Below, in pieces: positions 34,131-44,400 of a DNA stretch of 64,000 bases. The stretch's first letter is position 1. The number at the start of each line of letters is the position of its first letter. Below the pieces are notes generated by a model. That model saw only the letters and a program-made list of their open reading frames with translations, had not been told where the DNA came from and made no database searches. Made by a program: the position numbers and the translations under genes. The stretch is from Phlegmacium glaucopus (taxonomy: Eukaryota > Basidiomycota > Agaricomycetes > Agaricales > Cortinariaceae): NCBI GenBank assembly GCA_015039465.1, contig MU130569.1, positions 299,952-363,951 on the forward strand, read 5' to 3'.

Positions 34131-34570
34131 CAAAGGAGTAATCAGGGATCTGAAACGTTTTTAACGATATCAGAGTAAGAATTCATTGACATGGGTTCAT
34201 GGGCTGATGACGTGGCATGGACATTGATGGGAAGCTCAAGAGGGTTTTCTCAACGTTTAGAGAAGAAGCCTGAGGGTCGAGGAGTTTGTGGATTTAAAAG
34301 AGGCGGAGGCCGTTATGTTCGGGGATTCCGGGGGCTTGGGATAATAGTTTGGTCGCTGTCGCATAGGAACAAGACAAAGGGATGGCACCGTGATATTGAA
34401 TTTGACGAGTGGGCAGGAAATTACGACGCTAATAATATATGAGAGAGGACAATCGAAGGGGCTAGGGTTAGGGGTTAAAGTTACGAGGAAATCCCTTCGA
34501 CCTTTGAATACAAGGCCATACGAAAATCAATGATAACCACATATTCAGAGAGAACGATGCTTACCTTCCA

Positions 34571-34882
34571 CTAACCAACCCATATTGTAACAGTTACAAA
34601 CTCAACCTCCTGAAGCCCCATCTCTGCCTTGATATGACTGGCCTGATCGTCTTCTTCAAACTTGATGACTTGGCCGCCGGAACCAACAGAACCCTCGGTG
34701 GTTTTGCGGTGTGTGATCACGATGAAGCTGTGTACCCCTTCGTAATCGCATGACCTTATGTAATAGTTCTCTTTGTAAAGGTAACGGTTCGCTAAAACGG
34801 TGTAAAACCCCTCTTGAAGCTCAACACCTCGCTCGTTGAACCAAGTTTTGATTTGTTCAGGAGTATGCTTGTAACCTCCCAC
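34571..34882 (-). CDS. Short open frame, hypothetical
   Basis: Open for about 103 codons and continuing upstream a few codons without an ATG. The product would be a small alpha/beta-like acidic protein. No motif is recognised. It could be the last exon of an unrecognised gene or a remnant. Confidence 0.3.
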   Translation of the reverse strand: MGGYKHTPEQIKTWFNERGVELQEGFYTVLANRYLYKENYYIRSCDYEGVHSFIVITHRKTTEGSVGSGGQVIKFEEDDQASHIKAEMGLQEVEFVTVTIWVG

Positions 34883-34889
34883 ATGAATA

Positions 34890-35484
34890 AATATCTTTGT
34901 GTCTTATCATGCCGCCTAGAAGAAAGAACCAGTCACGCTCTAGTCACACAGTGTCACAGGAGCACATGATCAAGGAGCAAGCTTGTGAGTGGACTAGACC
35001 ACTTTGCAGTGTATACGAGCATCGACACCGAACACACCGTCACAAAGTGACATGTGTTGCTAATCTCCCATCAGATTGGATGTCGTAGCTCGCCATCGAC
35101 TTGTTTTTGACACTCCGGCGAGTCTGCTGGTTAGGTGCCGACAGGGTTTGGGTTGGGCTAGTAATTGGTTAGGTCCTGGTTCGCGTTAGGGGTTTGTGTT
35201 AGGGGTTTGTGTTAGTGGCTTCTGTTCAGGTTAGTGGTAGATTTAGGGGGCAGGTATATGTCCTTTTTGCGTGGTAGCGCGGTCTTGGGCAGGTTAGGTG
35301 GTTAGAACTCCGGCCGCCGTGAGGCAGCCGAAGCACGGTGTGTCGCATCTCATAACTTCCCCATTTGGGGAGTGTGTCGGACTACGTATATCCTCACCAC
35401 TTTGGGCCAAGAGGTGTGGTCAAAATACCAATGGTCCATTTCTGAAGGTTCGAACCTATGTGAATTCAAAAATCAAGGTCCAAA
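34890..35484. other. Spacer with TTAGGGG-like units
   Basis: 35180-35215 has GTTAGGGGTTTGT repeated twice plus a decayed third copy, and GTTAGG words recur from 35130. This resembles degenerate interstitial telomere-type sequence but is too short and imperfect to call. No gene is seen. GGTTCGAACC at about 35449 is a palindrome and a chance B-box match. Confidence 0.35.
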
Positions 35485-35688
35485 TGTTGAGACAATTTCG
35501 CAGCTAGAACAAATAGTAATGTCTAGGTAATAGTTAGCTAATGTAGTGAATGAAATAAATGAATGTGCTCATGTCTCAACTTTTATTCTAAAGTTGAGAC
35601 TTGTAATGCAAAACTCCGTGACTAAAAGAATGTGATTATGTAATGTGCGAACAATAAACAAAACAAATGATAAGATAAAAGATACCTA
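35485..35688 (-). repeat. Distal part of the 3' LTR of the older Copia (Copia B)
   Basis: If the Copia A insertion (35689-38480) is removed, this stretch joins 38481-38522 to make a unit starting TGTTGAACTATG and ending GTCTCAACA, about 245 bp. It follows a purine tract, as expected for a 3' LTR. The right-hand limit is inferred from the TG...CA rule only. Confidence 0.5.
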
Positions 35689-35775
35689 TGTTTGGATCTG
35701 AGAAAACAAGTGTATTGGGTAATGTAGAGGAGGGAGAAAAGAAACTGAAAATACAAGTGAGAGTGTTATCGCGCA

Positions 35776-37116
35776 CCAATACTGATTGGTAGTGTGAGAA
35801 GAAAGCTTAAAAGTTGCCATCATGAAAATAAGCGGACTTTGAATTCACTTACCTATTTTGGAAGTAGCCCTGAATCACGTTCCTGGTCGACAAATCATTT
35901 GTTCAATGTTATCACCCTCATCGCTCATCATATTCTCAATGTCTCACACTATGCTCTCCATCGTTTACACTATCAACATGCTCCTAAGCATCTACCATCC
36001 ATTTGTTCCTTGGTTAGTGATCCAACAAAGCAATCAATCTACTATTTGCATTGGTCATCGGCTTGCGTTTGATCGTATCTTTGGTCCATCATTTCAAGAA
36101 TGGCCCCTTTATGGACACATCAGCCACATCTCCCATTATGTCAGAGGCTTTGTCATTGTTGTTGTGGCTATGGACCCACAAGTTTTTGCTTCAGCCACCT
36201 ATCTTGCCATCCCTCGCTCTTGGATCGCACTCAGTCCCCTATCCTCAATTATCTACCTCTTATCTTATCATTCACTGCCAAAACCATCATTCACGTGGTA
36301 CATGAAGCCTTCCCACCCTCTTTATGACAACTTAGGAAGTCCAGGAGGATCACAACTAAGCAGGAATTGCAGATGAATCAGCAGCAGAGGATTATTCTCG
36401 CAGTGTGTCAAGTGTTATCAAGGCTGCGCGACATGGGATCATGGGCAAGTAGTGTTTTCTCGGGAACAAGGCTGCGCCTTTCAAGTGTTGACTCAGGACC
36501 TTTCACATTTTTGACATGACCACACGCCTATGGAGTTGATATATTTTTGCTATTGGACTATGTACACTGCCTTCTCTTCTTTTCTCTCGCACTTTGACAC
36601 TTTACAGATTTTTTTTATTGTTCCTTTTTCTTTTCCATTGTTCTTTTCTTCTTGCAGCTGTCCTCTCTTTATCTTTCTTCCTTTGACAGCATGTACTTCT
36701 TTCTTTTTATTGTTCTACATAGCCTCATCCTTAGGGTATAAATACTGCTCTTTTGTACCAGGATAGGTAGTTTCTCCCAAATTCATTCTTACTCCCCAAC
36801 AGTCATCCTCTCAGTGGAATTCCAGTGAATTCCTCCCTCAAGTTTGCTTTTTCAACCCTTTATCTGTTACTGTCCCCTACTGTCAACTGCTATAGTCTTA
36901 CTGAAGACTCTTTCTTACCCATCCTCATCCTCGTCCTCTACCTCAGTCACCTTCCAAGACCTTCATCCTCATCCTTCTCATCTCTATTCTTTCCCCCTAC
37001 CTCTGTGTGTTACAAGTCTAAGGCTAAGCCTTCCCTAAACAAATAACAGGGAGTCTCTTGACCTAAAGACTGGTCCACTGCTCTCTGGTTAGTGTTTATA
37101 ACAACACAAACAATGA
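35776..37116 (+). repeat. Repeat inserted in the 3' LTR of Copia A
   Basis: This stretch splits the LTR of Copia A. Its right part (36500-37116) is LTR-like, with the TATA region GGGTATAAATACTGC at about 36737 and the end shared with 8130-8470. Its left part (35860-36380) has open frames without recognised motifs. No clear target duplication flanks it, so it may be a truncated element. Confidence 0.55.
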
Positions 37117-37309
37117 TTTATAGCATGCACATAGACTATGTACAGCGAGTGACAACAGCCACAAACAAATGATGTAACCTCAAATTCCAACAGGCCCCCT
37201 TGATGAGCTAACCAAAGGGAGCAAGACAAAAAAGGGAAGAGAGGGTTGAAGGAAAAAAAAGGGGAGATCAAAAGATAAGGGTGATGCAAGAATCAGAGAT
37301 GAGATAAGA

Positions 37310-38177
37310 TGAATCTAACAGGAAAGATCTCCAAGATAAGCAGTCATGTCTGTAGCGGCCTTGGGATCATTTGGTCCACCAGGCCACTGCCCAGCTGCAC
37401 CACCTCCCTTCTTTCAACAGTGGTTGAAGTCATGATTGTCGAGACCACAGTTTGTGCAGATGACACCCAAAGGATTGCGAGAGGTTTTCTTGATGGTGGC
37501 CAGGTTTGTGTATTCGGTCCCAGGTCCAGGTTTGGCATGAGCTTGAAGCATTAGACATTCTTGTTTTAAGCATTGATTTCACTCCATGTTTGGACAAAGT
37601 GTGATATAGACTGTTTAAAATGAGGCCAGGTGGTATCATGAGGGAGTTGACGCATAAGAGTGTGGATAGATTCGATCTCGGTGAGAGGTGCATCCATGGT
37701 GGCGAGGTGTGAACGGCAGGTGTTGAATTCACCTAGGAAACAAATGTAGTCTGAGGCATTCTGAAGAGTATTGGCAGTAAGACGATCACACAGATCAAAT
37801 TGGGCATGAACATCAACACAGCTGTACATGGATTTGAGCTTGTTCCAGACTATGCGAGAGGTAATGTCATCGCCAACAGGCATGAGGCTCTGAGTGATGG
37901 GATTAAGACGACGATTGATGATGCTTAGCGCACGAGAGTCCTTGATCCACCATGTGCTGGCAGCTTGTCATTGGGCATTGGTAGATAAGGCAGTGAGGGG
38001 AGGAGGATACAAAGCCTGCCAGACAGCTGCGAGGTTATTCTCTACCCCTTCAACATGTCCCCATACACCTTCAGCCTTGAGGGTTTGTGTCATGGATCAG
38101 AACCATTCTAGGGCATTGGTGGTACCTTCAAGAAGAGGGATGTGTTCGAGTTTAGGGATAGTTGAGGAATCAGACAT
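37310..38177 (-). pseudogene. Copia A gag, degenerate
   Basis: ATG at 38177 opens a frame like the Copia capsid region: residues IPLLEGTTNALEWF, then a stretch with the Tyr-x2-Leu and YICFLGEFNTCRSHL pattern. The zinc knuckle CTNCGLDNHDFNHC (CX2CX4HX4C) is coded at about 37420-37460. In-frame stops occur at F*S near 38100, at Q*Q near 37970, after SEINA at 37563-37565 and straight after the knuckle, plus a frameshift between them. The product would be the nucleocapsid of the retroelement. It cannot be made intact. Confidence 0.8.
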
Positions 38178-38324
38178 CGGAGGTAGAGTATGGGCGTGAA
38201 AACACACAAGAACATTGTGAGACAAAGGCAACCAAAGTCAACAATAAAAGGCAACAAGTCGGCAAGACAAATATCAAGGCAAGAAAGAGTGAGGTACTGG
38301 ATTTTGCGGAGTGGTTAGAGTCCA

Positions 38325-38336
38325 GGGCCCATAACC
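38325..38336 (-). other. Copia A primer-binding site
   Basis: GGTTATGGGCCC begins at the first base after the 5' LTR. It complements the anticodon region of initiator tRNA-Met (CAT in the plus strand), the half-tRNA priming site used by copia-type elements. Confidence 0.75.
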
Positions 38337-38485
38337 TGTTCGGATCTGAGAAAACGAGTGTATTGGGTAATGTAGAGGAGAGAGAAAAGAAACTGAAAAT
38401 ACAAGTGAGAGCGTGCACATAGACTATGTACAGCGAGTGACAACAGCCACAAACAAATGATGTAACCTCAAATTCCAACAACCTA

Positions 38486-38651
38486 AACAATAATCAATGA
38501 CTGAAACTCGCATAGTTCAACACTCCCCCTCGAGTGAAACACTGTTGATGCCCTATATTGTGTGTGCATCTGTCATGTGATGGTAAAGGTGCCAATTGCA
38601 TTATTGATTACACAATGAGGCTTATTGTTGTTTCTAGGACTGAGTTTGAAT
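38486..38651 (-). mobile_element. Copia B 3' end: tail of pol, purine tract, LTR start
   Basis: Reading down the minus strand from the Harbinger edge, the pol frame continues a few codons to a TAG. About 100 bp later the purine tract GAGGGGGAG (38531-38523) is followed directly by TGTTGAACTATG (from 38522), the start of the 3' LTR. Confidence 0.7.
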
Positions 38652-38809
38652 AGGGTTGTTCAGAGTAGACCATTTGGGTTTCATTTGAGTTCCATTTGAG
38701 ATTCCATTTGAAAGTCGGCAGACATGGCACGCTCAGTCCAACTTTGATTGCGAGCTTCATTTGAACCCAAATGAAAAGTTTGGCATAAGCGGCCGTCAGA
38801 GTTTTAACA
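38652..38809. repeat. Harbinger left terminal inverted repeat
   Basis: 158 bp, inverted match to 42045-42202. It contains repeated CATTTGAG/CCATTTGA words that could bind the transposase or accessory protein. Confidence 0.92.
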
Positions 38810-38904
38810 TAGCTGATAATCAATAATCATAGATTTTACAGTACAATACACTTTAAGTTTGTAAGTTTGTGTGCCTCAAACACAATCAAGTCATGCCTAC
38901 TTGA

Positions 38905-40421
38905 ACAGATCATCAACTCGCAGCTGATGCTCTTCAACGAGCTTTCCTTATTAATTTTGTAGCAGATTTGGAGCGAAGAGAGCTAGACTTTGCATCTGAT
39001 TTGGAGGATTCTGATGACAATATGGATGATGGTAGTTCCTCAGATTCCTGTTCAACATCTGCCACCCCTTCTTCCAAGTCTTCTGATAATAGTGATGACC
39101 CAGATTTCATGACACCTGCAGAAATATACGTCCACCACATGGCTAATCTGTATTCCGAACGCTACATGGCAGAACGCACAAATATTCCGAAGACATGGGG
39201 ATTAATGCACCTTTTGCTAAACGACTATAAAGTTAACCACCCCCAAATTTTTAGAAACTATTTGCGCATTGACCGGGATTGTTTTGATGCCTTGGTGGAA
39301 GTCATTCGTGATGATGAAATATTTCTTAATAATTCCAACAATTCGTAGATGCCTGTTGAGCAACAGGTTGTCATTGCGCTGTTTTGTTTTGGCCATTACG
39401 GAAATGCAGCTAGCATCATGAAGGTTGCCTTTCAGTTTGGTGTTGGATTTGGAACTGTTCATCTTGTTACAATGCATGTTATTAAGGCATGTTGCTCTGA
39501 AAAATTCTGTTCATCATCGATTTAGTGGGCAAATGATCAGATGAAGTCTGAAGCAAAGGATTGGATTGAAGGTAATTCATGTCCAGCATGGTGGAATGGT
39601 TGGTTGATGGTAGATGGCACACTTGTCCCACTTTTCCGTTGACCTGGCTATTTTGGGAATGTATTCTTTGACAGAAAATCAAACTACTCGCTAAATGTTC
39701 AGGTGTGTACTTACTTAACTTATTGCTTTTACATGTTTTCTCATTTTATTTGGTAATGCAGCTTGTCTCAATGCCAAACTGTGATATAATTGACTATTCT
39801 GTTGGCCTTCCCGGTAGTCAACATGATGCAACAGCTTGGGAAGAAACTCGAATATGTCAGCAGCACAATCAACTTCTTGCCAATGATGAATGGGTTTGGG
39901 CTGACTCGGCATACCCATTGAAACCATGGTGCCAATCTCCATACAAGAAGTAAGTTCTATTCCTTTGTAATATATATCAGAAATAATCTCTCTGTAGGCC
40001 TGAAAAACTTGAACTCAATAATGCAAAATATAATTACCATCTTTCTGCCGTTTGGGTATGCTCTGAACACTGTGTTGGCTATGTTAAAGGTAGATGGGGA
40101 TCCTTAAGAGGCTTACGTGTTTCTATCAAGGGAGAAAAGGGCATCCAATATGCAATGCTATGGATAATTACATGCATTCACCTTCATGCCTTTGCCATGC
40201 AACACAAACAAGGAGAAGATTTGTCCAAGAATGAATTTTTTCAAAGGGGGAAAAGGTATCAAAAGGAGCAACAACATCTTGAGAGGAGGTGGCAGAGGGA
40301 TCAAAGGGAAAATATAACTCAGATTGAAGATGCACTGAATGTTGATGATGATGTTGAGCTACTTCGGGGAAAGATTAAAAGGGAGTTGAAGGAGAAACTG
40401 TTTGACTATATGAATTTCTGA
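38905..40421 (+). pseudogene. PIF/Harbinger transposase (DDE_4 type), degenerate
   Basis: Exons run about 38905-39702, 39762-39949 and 39998-40421, with GTGTGT...GCAG and GTAAGT...GTAG introns intact. The acidic triad is visible: MVDGTLVPLF (first D), GLPGSQHDATAW (second D) and SEHCVGYVKGRW (E). An acidic Ser/Asp-rich N-terminus and a charged C-terminal tail flank the catalytic region. Frame is broken only by stops: TAG at 39346-39348, TAG at 39523-39525 and TGA at 39640-39642 (Arg position next to PGYFGN). No in-frame ATG is found at the start. The few lesions suggest fairly recent decay. Confidence 0.88.
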
Positions 40422-40504
40422 TAGTTATAATAAAGGTGTCGCATCTAAATGTGAACCAAACAAACAAAAGATAAAACAAAAACAAAAAAGGGGTAATACT
40501 ACCA

Positions 40505-41981
40505 TCAAGTAAGGTTGGGGTCAACTCCAAAGCGACCACCATATGCAGGACCATGGTAGACACCAGGGGAAAAAGTAGCCTGAGGATTAGCTGTGGTATG
40601 GATGCACTCAAGTTCCATCTGTCGTTCCATCATTTGAAGATCGTGTTGGTGTTGCAGGGCTGCTTGCTGCTCTTGGTGTCTCATACAAGCAAGCTCAAGT
40701 TCATTTTGAGTCTGGTATTTGGTTTGCAAGTGACGAGTCTTCTCTTTTTGTTTGACCTCAATTATTTTAAGGCGCTGGGACCGATCCTTGTTTGCCAATT
40801 CAGTTATTTGATCCATAATAGATGCTTTGTGGTTCGCACCATGAAGAGTAGCCAGAGTTTTGTGAGCAGAACCAGCCTTTTTTGGAGCTGGGGTATGGGA
40901 AGGGGTAAATTCGACATGAAGAGGGGGTGATGAACTTCGGCTTCCAGGCTCACTAGACTTATCCTCATGGTCCACACTGTTGTCATCAGTAGCCTGTGAT
41001 CCTGACTCAGAATCAGAGAAAATAGCAGAGTGCGCTTGCTTGGTCAACTTTGTTTTCTATTGATTATTTAATCCCTCAATGTGCAATAAATTTTAACAAA
41101 ATGGACCTTTGTTGTAGTTTATAGAATACTAGTATCAACAGGCATCTGGCTATTCACAATAGCACTGCGGTCAATGGCTGGGTTATACCAAACAGCTTGT
41201 CAAGGCGTTCATACCAAGGAAACTTGGATTTGATGTGATCTAATTCAGTAGTTTAGTGGAATCAGCAACATAGTATCAATCAGGATTAATTACTTACCCC
41301 AGACATTTGCAAGAGGAGTCCCAGCCTGAATCTCATCCACCATATCATTTTCTACTAAGCCCTGACCTGTCTGACCAAGTTCCTCACAGTACTCTCGATA
41401 CAACTTTTTAACCTATCAAATCATCAATGGAAGGTTTCCTGAGAGACAACAAGTGTATGTACGCAGAAATTTGGTTGCTTATTACATTTTGCAGCGTTGG
41501 TAGGTCATTGTTTGTGAAGCTCAAGTCCAGGTCTGAGAGGTCAGCAAGGAAGAGTTCAGATGCAACTTTGGTGTATAAATCTGCAAGTGTTAGGCCACCT
41601 GTTGTAGGATTGGTCCTGGGTTCCTTAGAAAATCCAAAGGCTTGTTGGTAGCATGGATTTTCCTCAATAATTGTGAGGAGCTGGTCAGTAAGCCTGTGAT
41701 ATCGAGGCTTTGCCCAACTGGCCAAATTTCACCATTTCAGGGCAACAAAGTACAAGGAAAAATAGAGACTCACAGAACAGAAGGTGCCTTCTTGCTTTCT
41801 TTATCTTTGCTGCTTTCTTCCTAGGTGTATCCGATTTGACAGATTTTGGAGCTTGATTCTCTTTCCCAGAGCCAGGATCCAACTTTGGAGTACTAGCAGG
41901 CAGATTTTTTGTGCGTTTTTCGGCTTTCTTGCTAATAGCATCCTGAAGGCGGCCTGCTAGAATATCCTTCTGAGTTGGCAT
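40505..41981 (-). CDS. Harbinger accessory protein, putative DNA-binding
   Basis: ATG at 41981 starts a basic Lys/Arg/Pro-rich exon (MPTQKDILAGRLQDAISKKA). A second exon region (about 41725-41300) has WAKPRYHRLTDQLLTIIEEN, a trihelix/Myb-like opening as in the second protein of PIF/Harbinger elements. A last exon (41047-40505) is a Ser-rich stretch plus a Gln/Glu/His coiled-coil-like segment (about 40780-40620). Such proteins help the transposase bind the inverted repeats and enter the nucleus. Exon joins at about 41750, 41290 and 41050 were not fixed, and one stop follows SIDDLIG at about 41408, so it may be broken. It converges on the transposase gene with an 83-bp gap. Confidence 0.6.
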
Positions 41982-42044
41982 GGTGTCACAAGAGGTGAGG
42001 AGGGAGGGAGTAACACTAGAATTAAAGGGCAAAGCGCATAGCCT

Positions 42045-42202
42045 TGTTAAAACTCCGATGGCCGCTTATGCCAAACTTTTCATTTGGGTTCAAATGAAGC
42101 TCGCAATCAAAGTTGGACTGAGTGTGCTGCATCTGCCAACTTTCAAATGGAATCTCAAATGGAACTCAAATGAAACCCAAATGGTCTACTCTGAACAACC
42201 CT
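42045..42202. repeat. Harbinger right terminal inverted repeat
   Basis: Partner of 38652-38809, ending CAACCCT before the AAT duplication. Confidence 0.92.
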
Positions 42203-42205
42203 AAT

Positions 42206-43148
42206 GTCTTGCTTCCTCAACACCCCCAACCCAAGTTGCTGAACAAATTGAACAAATTTCAGTCTCGCCAATGCTTTCATGAATATATCCAAGACATTCT
42301 CATCAGTCGGTATGTAGTCAATCTCCATCTTTTCATCTTGGACTGCTTCCCTGATCAAATAATATTGTAGGTTGATATGCTTTGTTCTCGAATGAAATTT
42401 GTTGTCCTTCACTAACACTATTGCACCTTGATTGTCACAATTTATCTTGGTTGGTCCCGATGCACCCATGTGTAGCTCACTAACAAAACTCCTCATCCAG
42501 AGTGCCTCTTTTGCAGCATGGGTCAATGTGATACATTCAGCCCCTGTACTCAACAGCGCTATGATGTGTTGCTTCTTGGAACTCCATGATATCGCCTCAC
42601 ATCCAAAATGGAAGCTGTACCCCAAAATCAAATGGCGGTGTTTCTGACTGGCCCAATCCATGTCGCAGTACCCTTGGAAAAGTACATTTGATTTTCCACC
42701 AAATGTAAGCCAGTAGTCTTTTGTTGTTCCAAGATATGTTATTATTTGTTTTAACCTTCCCAATGTGCAGGTCCCGTGTTTTGAATAAACTGCAACAACA
42801 CGCCTACGGCATAGGCTGCATCTGGTCACGATACAACAACTGGCCACAATACACTCCCTATGGCCTCGTTATAGGGTACTCCTTGCATTTGCGATATTTG
42901 ATTATTGGTTGACGGGCATTGATTGATGGAATACTGAGCTCCCGGGTCCATAGGCATATAGACTGGTTTAGCATTGGTGAGCCTGAATTTTCAACTATGC
43001 TTTCAATATACGCTTGCTGATTGATCAATATCATTCTAGCTTCTCTATCTCGCTTGATCTCAAAACCCAAGAACCAACCAATAGGTCCGTTATCAGTGAT
43101 GTCCCAGTGTTTTTTGATATTTGCTTTGAATTGTTTAGCATCAATCAT
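42206..43148 (-). pseudogene. Copia B pol fragment: end of reverse transcriptase plus RNase H
   Basis: From 43148: WDITDNGPIGWFLGFEIKRD and the YIESIVE block are the C-terminal RT region of Ty1/Copia. After a frameshift near 42855, GYCDMDWASQKHRH, SSKKQHIIALLSTGAE and DNQGAI..V give the RNase H domain. The end LGLGVLRKQD meets the Harbinger insertion at 42205 and resumes at 38651. Substitutions (STGAEC for the usual STEAEY; M in place of T in the IF.KAL motif) and the frameshift mark it as dead. Integrase and protease parts are absent. Confidence 0.85.
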
Positions 43149-43440
43149 TACTTGATTTGGAAGTTGGCAATTGGAATTCTTGGAATCCTTGGAAAGTCTA
43201 ATCTTTCCAATTGGAATATTTCAAATCAAATTCCCAGGATTATCTTTCCAAGGATTCCAAGGATTCCAATTGGAAACTTGGAAAGCTTGGAATTGTTGGA
43301 ATGGGATTGGAATGAAATTGGAATGAAATTGGAATGAAATTCCAAAAATACATGACTTTCTGGTGAGAGACAGTATTAAATCCTTCCAATTGGAATTCTG
43401 AAGGATTCCAATTGGAAAGGGTGGGGGACTGTAAAGACCT
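43149..43440. repeat. TTGGAA/TTCCAA hairpin-rich repeat
   Basis: About 290 bp made almost wholly of TTGGAA, TTCCAA, CCAATTGG and (TTGGAATGAAA)n words, the last in three tandem copies at about 43307-43340. Strong self-complementarity suggests a palindromic small element. It abuts the 5' end of the Copia B relic. Confidence 0.75.
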
Positions 43441-43502
43441 CAACCCCCTTGGTCTATTTGGCAATATCCTAACAAAAGTCTATTTTAAATGGTTCCTATG
43501 GC

Positions 43503-43902
43503 TGTTACAAACTATCATTTTTCTTTTCTTAACTCCTCTGAACACATGCTCGTTTCACTTACATGCACCTCACTTCTTCTTTTCATTTCCACTTACACAT
43601 GTTCACCTCTTCTTTTCATTGTTTCACCTATTTTCACCTATGCAAACCTTCTTACATGCGGATGACTCACCTTATGCACAACCCTCCTATTTACTATAAA
43701 TGCCGTATTTACAACACATGTATTTCTTTAGCTAATTCTTAAGAATCGTACTTGTCTACTTTCTTCTAGAATCTTCCTCAAACTCTAAAGACAATTCCTC
43801 AAGACGACTCTCTTGGTATTCTTTGAGCTCACTGTGAACAAATGAACTCTTCTTTACAACTGTTTACGATCAGAGACATCTGAATCGTTCAAAGTCATAA
43901 CA
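43503..43902 (+). repeat. Solo LTR, family 1, with 5-bp target duplication
   Basis: 400 bp starting TGTTACAAACT and ending CATAACA, homologous over its length to 9668-10096. Direct repeat ATGGC lies at 43498-43502 and 43903-43907. TATAAATGCC at about 43695 is a TATA-like box at a normal site in an LTR. Confidence 0.9.
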
Positions 43903-43939
43903 ATGGCTCTGGTTCTGGTTCTGACAAAATGGGTGCTGA

Positions 43940-44030
43940 ACTGAACTGAACTAAACTGATTAGAACTGGTTCAGTTCAGTTCTCAGTTCAGATTAAGGAT
44001 GTGAAGAACTGAACTGAACTGAACTTTGGT
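43940..44030. repeat. GAACT/AGTTC palindromic array
   Basis: (GAACT)n and (AGTTC)n runs face each other (CTGAACTGAACT ... GGTTCAGTTCAG) and recur once more after a short spacer. It can form a long hairpin. The words are related to the 8670-8825 cluster. Confidence 0.65.
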
Positions 44031-44034
44031 GACA

Positions 44035-44400
44035 CCAACGGCTTTGACGGCCTATGGCTTGGGCTTCAGATTTTTTCAGGCTGTGAGCTGCAGCTTAAGC
44101 ACGGCCTGGGTCTGAGCCTGGAAATTCGCATTTTTGGCATCCTTAAGGGGGGAATTTGAACTTTTGATGACTTAAAACAGCACTGTAACAGAGTGTAATT
44201 GATAATATTACCATTGATAGTCATTTACAGTCATTTTTGGTTTGATTTCATACAAATTTTGTTGCCCTCATGTTCTCCCTTACCTTCTAACCATGTGGGA
44301 AAAAGCCACAGCCTGAGCCCAGGCTGAGCCCAAGCCATGCAAAGTTTTGGCCTATGGGTTTTTAGAGGCCATGTCAAGCCTAAGCCGAGCCGAGCCGAGC
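44035..44400. repeat. MITE-like hairpin element
   Basis: The left end GGCTTGGGCTTCAG and right end CTGAGCCCAAGCC are inverted partners about 290 bp apart, and both sides also carry further GCCTGAGCC/GGCTGTGAG words. The centre is AT-rich and non-coding. Size, hairpin ends and lack of genes fit a MITE. Exact ends and target duplication were not resolved. Confidence 0.55.

Larger units (their letters stand above)
35689..38480 (-). mobile_element. Copia A: internally deleted Ty1/Copia element
   Basis: On the minus strand: 5' LTR 38480-38337 (starts TGTTGGAATTTGAGG, ends GAACA), primer-binding site directly after it, degenerate gag, purine tract AAGGGGGCC, then a 3' LTR starting at 37192. The 3' LTR is interrupted at 37116 by another repeat and resumes 35775-35689. 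The direct repeat ACCTA flanks the whole at 35684-35688 and 38481-38485. There is no protease, integrase, RT or RNase H region, so it is non-autonomous. It sits inside the LTR of Copia B. Confidence 0.88.
38652..42202 (+). mobile_element. PIF/Harbinger-type DNA transposon, 3551 bp
   Basis: Terminal inverted repeats of 158 bp (38652-38809 and 42045-42202) begin AGGGTTGTTCAGAGTAGACC and differ at only a handful of positions. The 3-bp duplication AAT lies at 38649-38651 and 42203-42205; PIF/Harbinger elements make 3-bp duplications of AT-rich targets. It carries a DDE transposase gene (plus) and a second gene (minus) that converge, the usual two-gene layout. Three stops in the transposase make it non-autonomous. 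It is inserted at the end of Copia B pol. Confidence 0.92.

Noticed and set aside
33901..34442. Possible transcription-factor exon plus the following frame
   Set aside because: Good codon bias in the first part, but no domain and no way to join the two; listed only as a remnant.
35180..35215. Telomere-like GTTAGGGGTTTGT units
   Set aside because: Only two or three imperfect units; too little to call an interstitial telomere.
35447..35460. GGTTCGAACC as a tRNA B box
   Set aside because: No A box or foldable arms at the right distance.
35776..37116. A complete LTR element inserted in Copia A
   Set aside because: No matching second LTR and no target duplication at the junctions; kept only as an undefined repeat.
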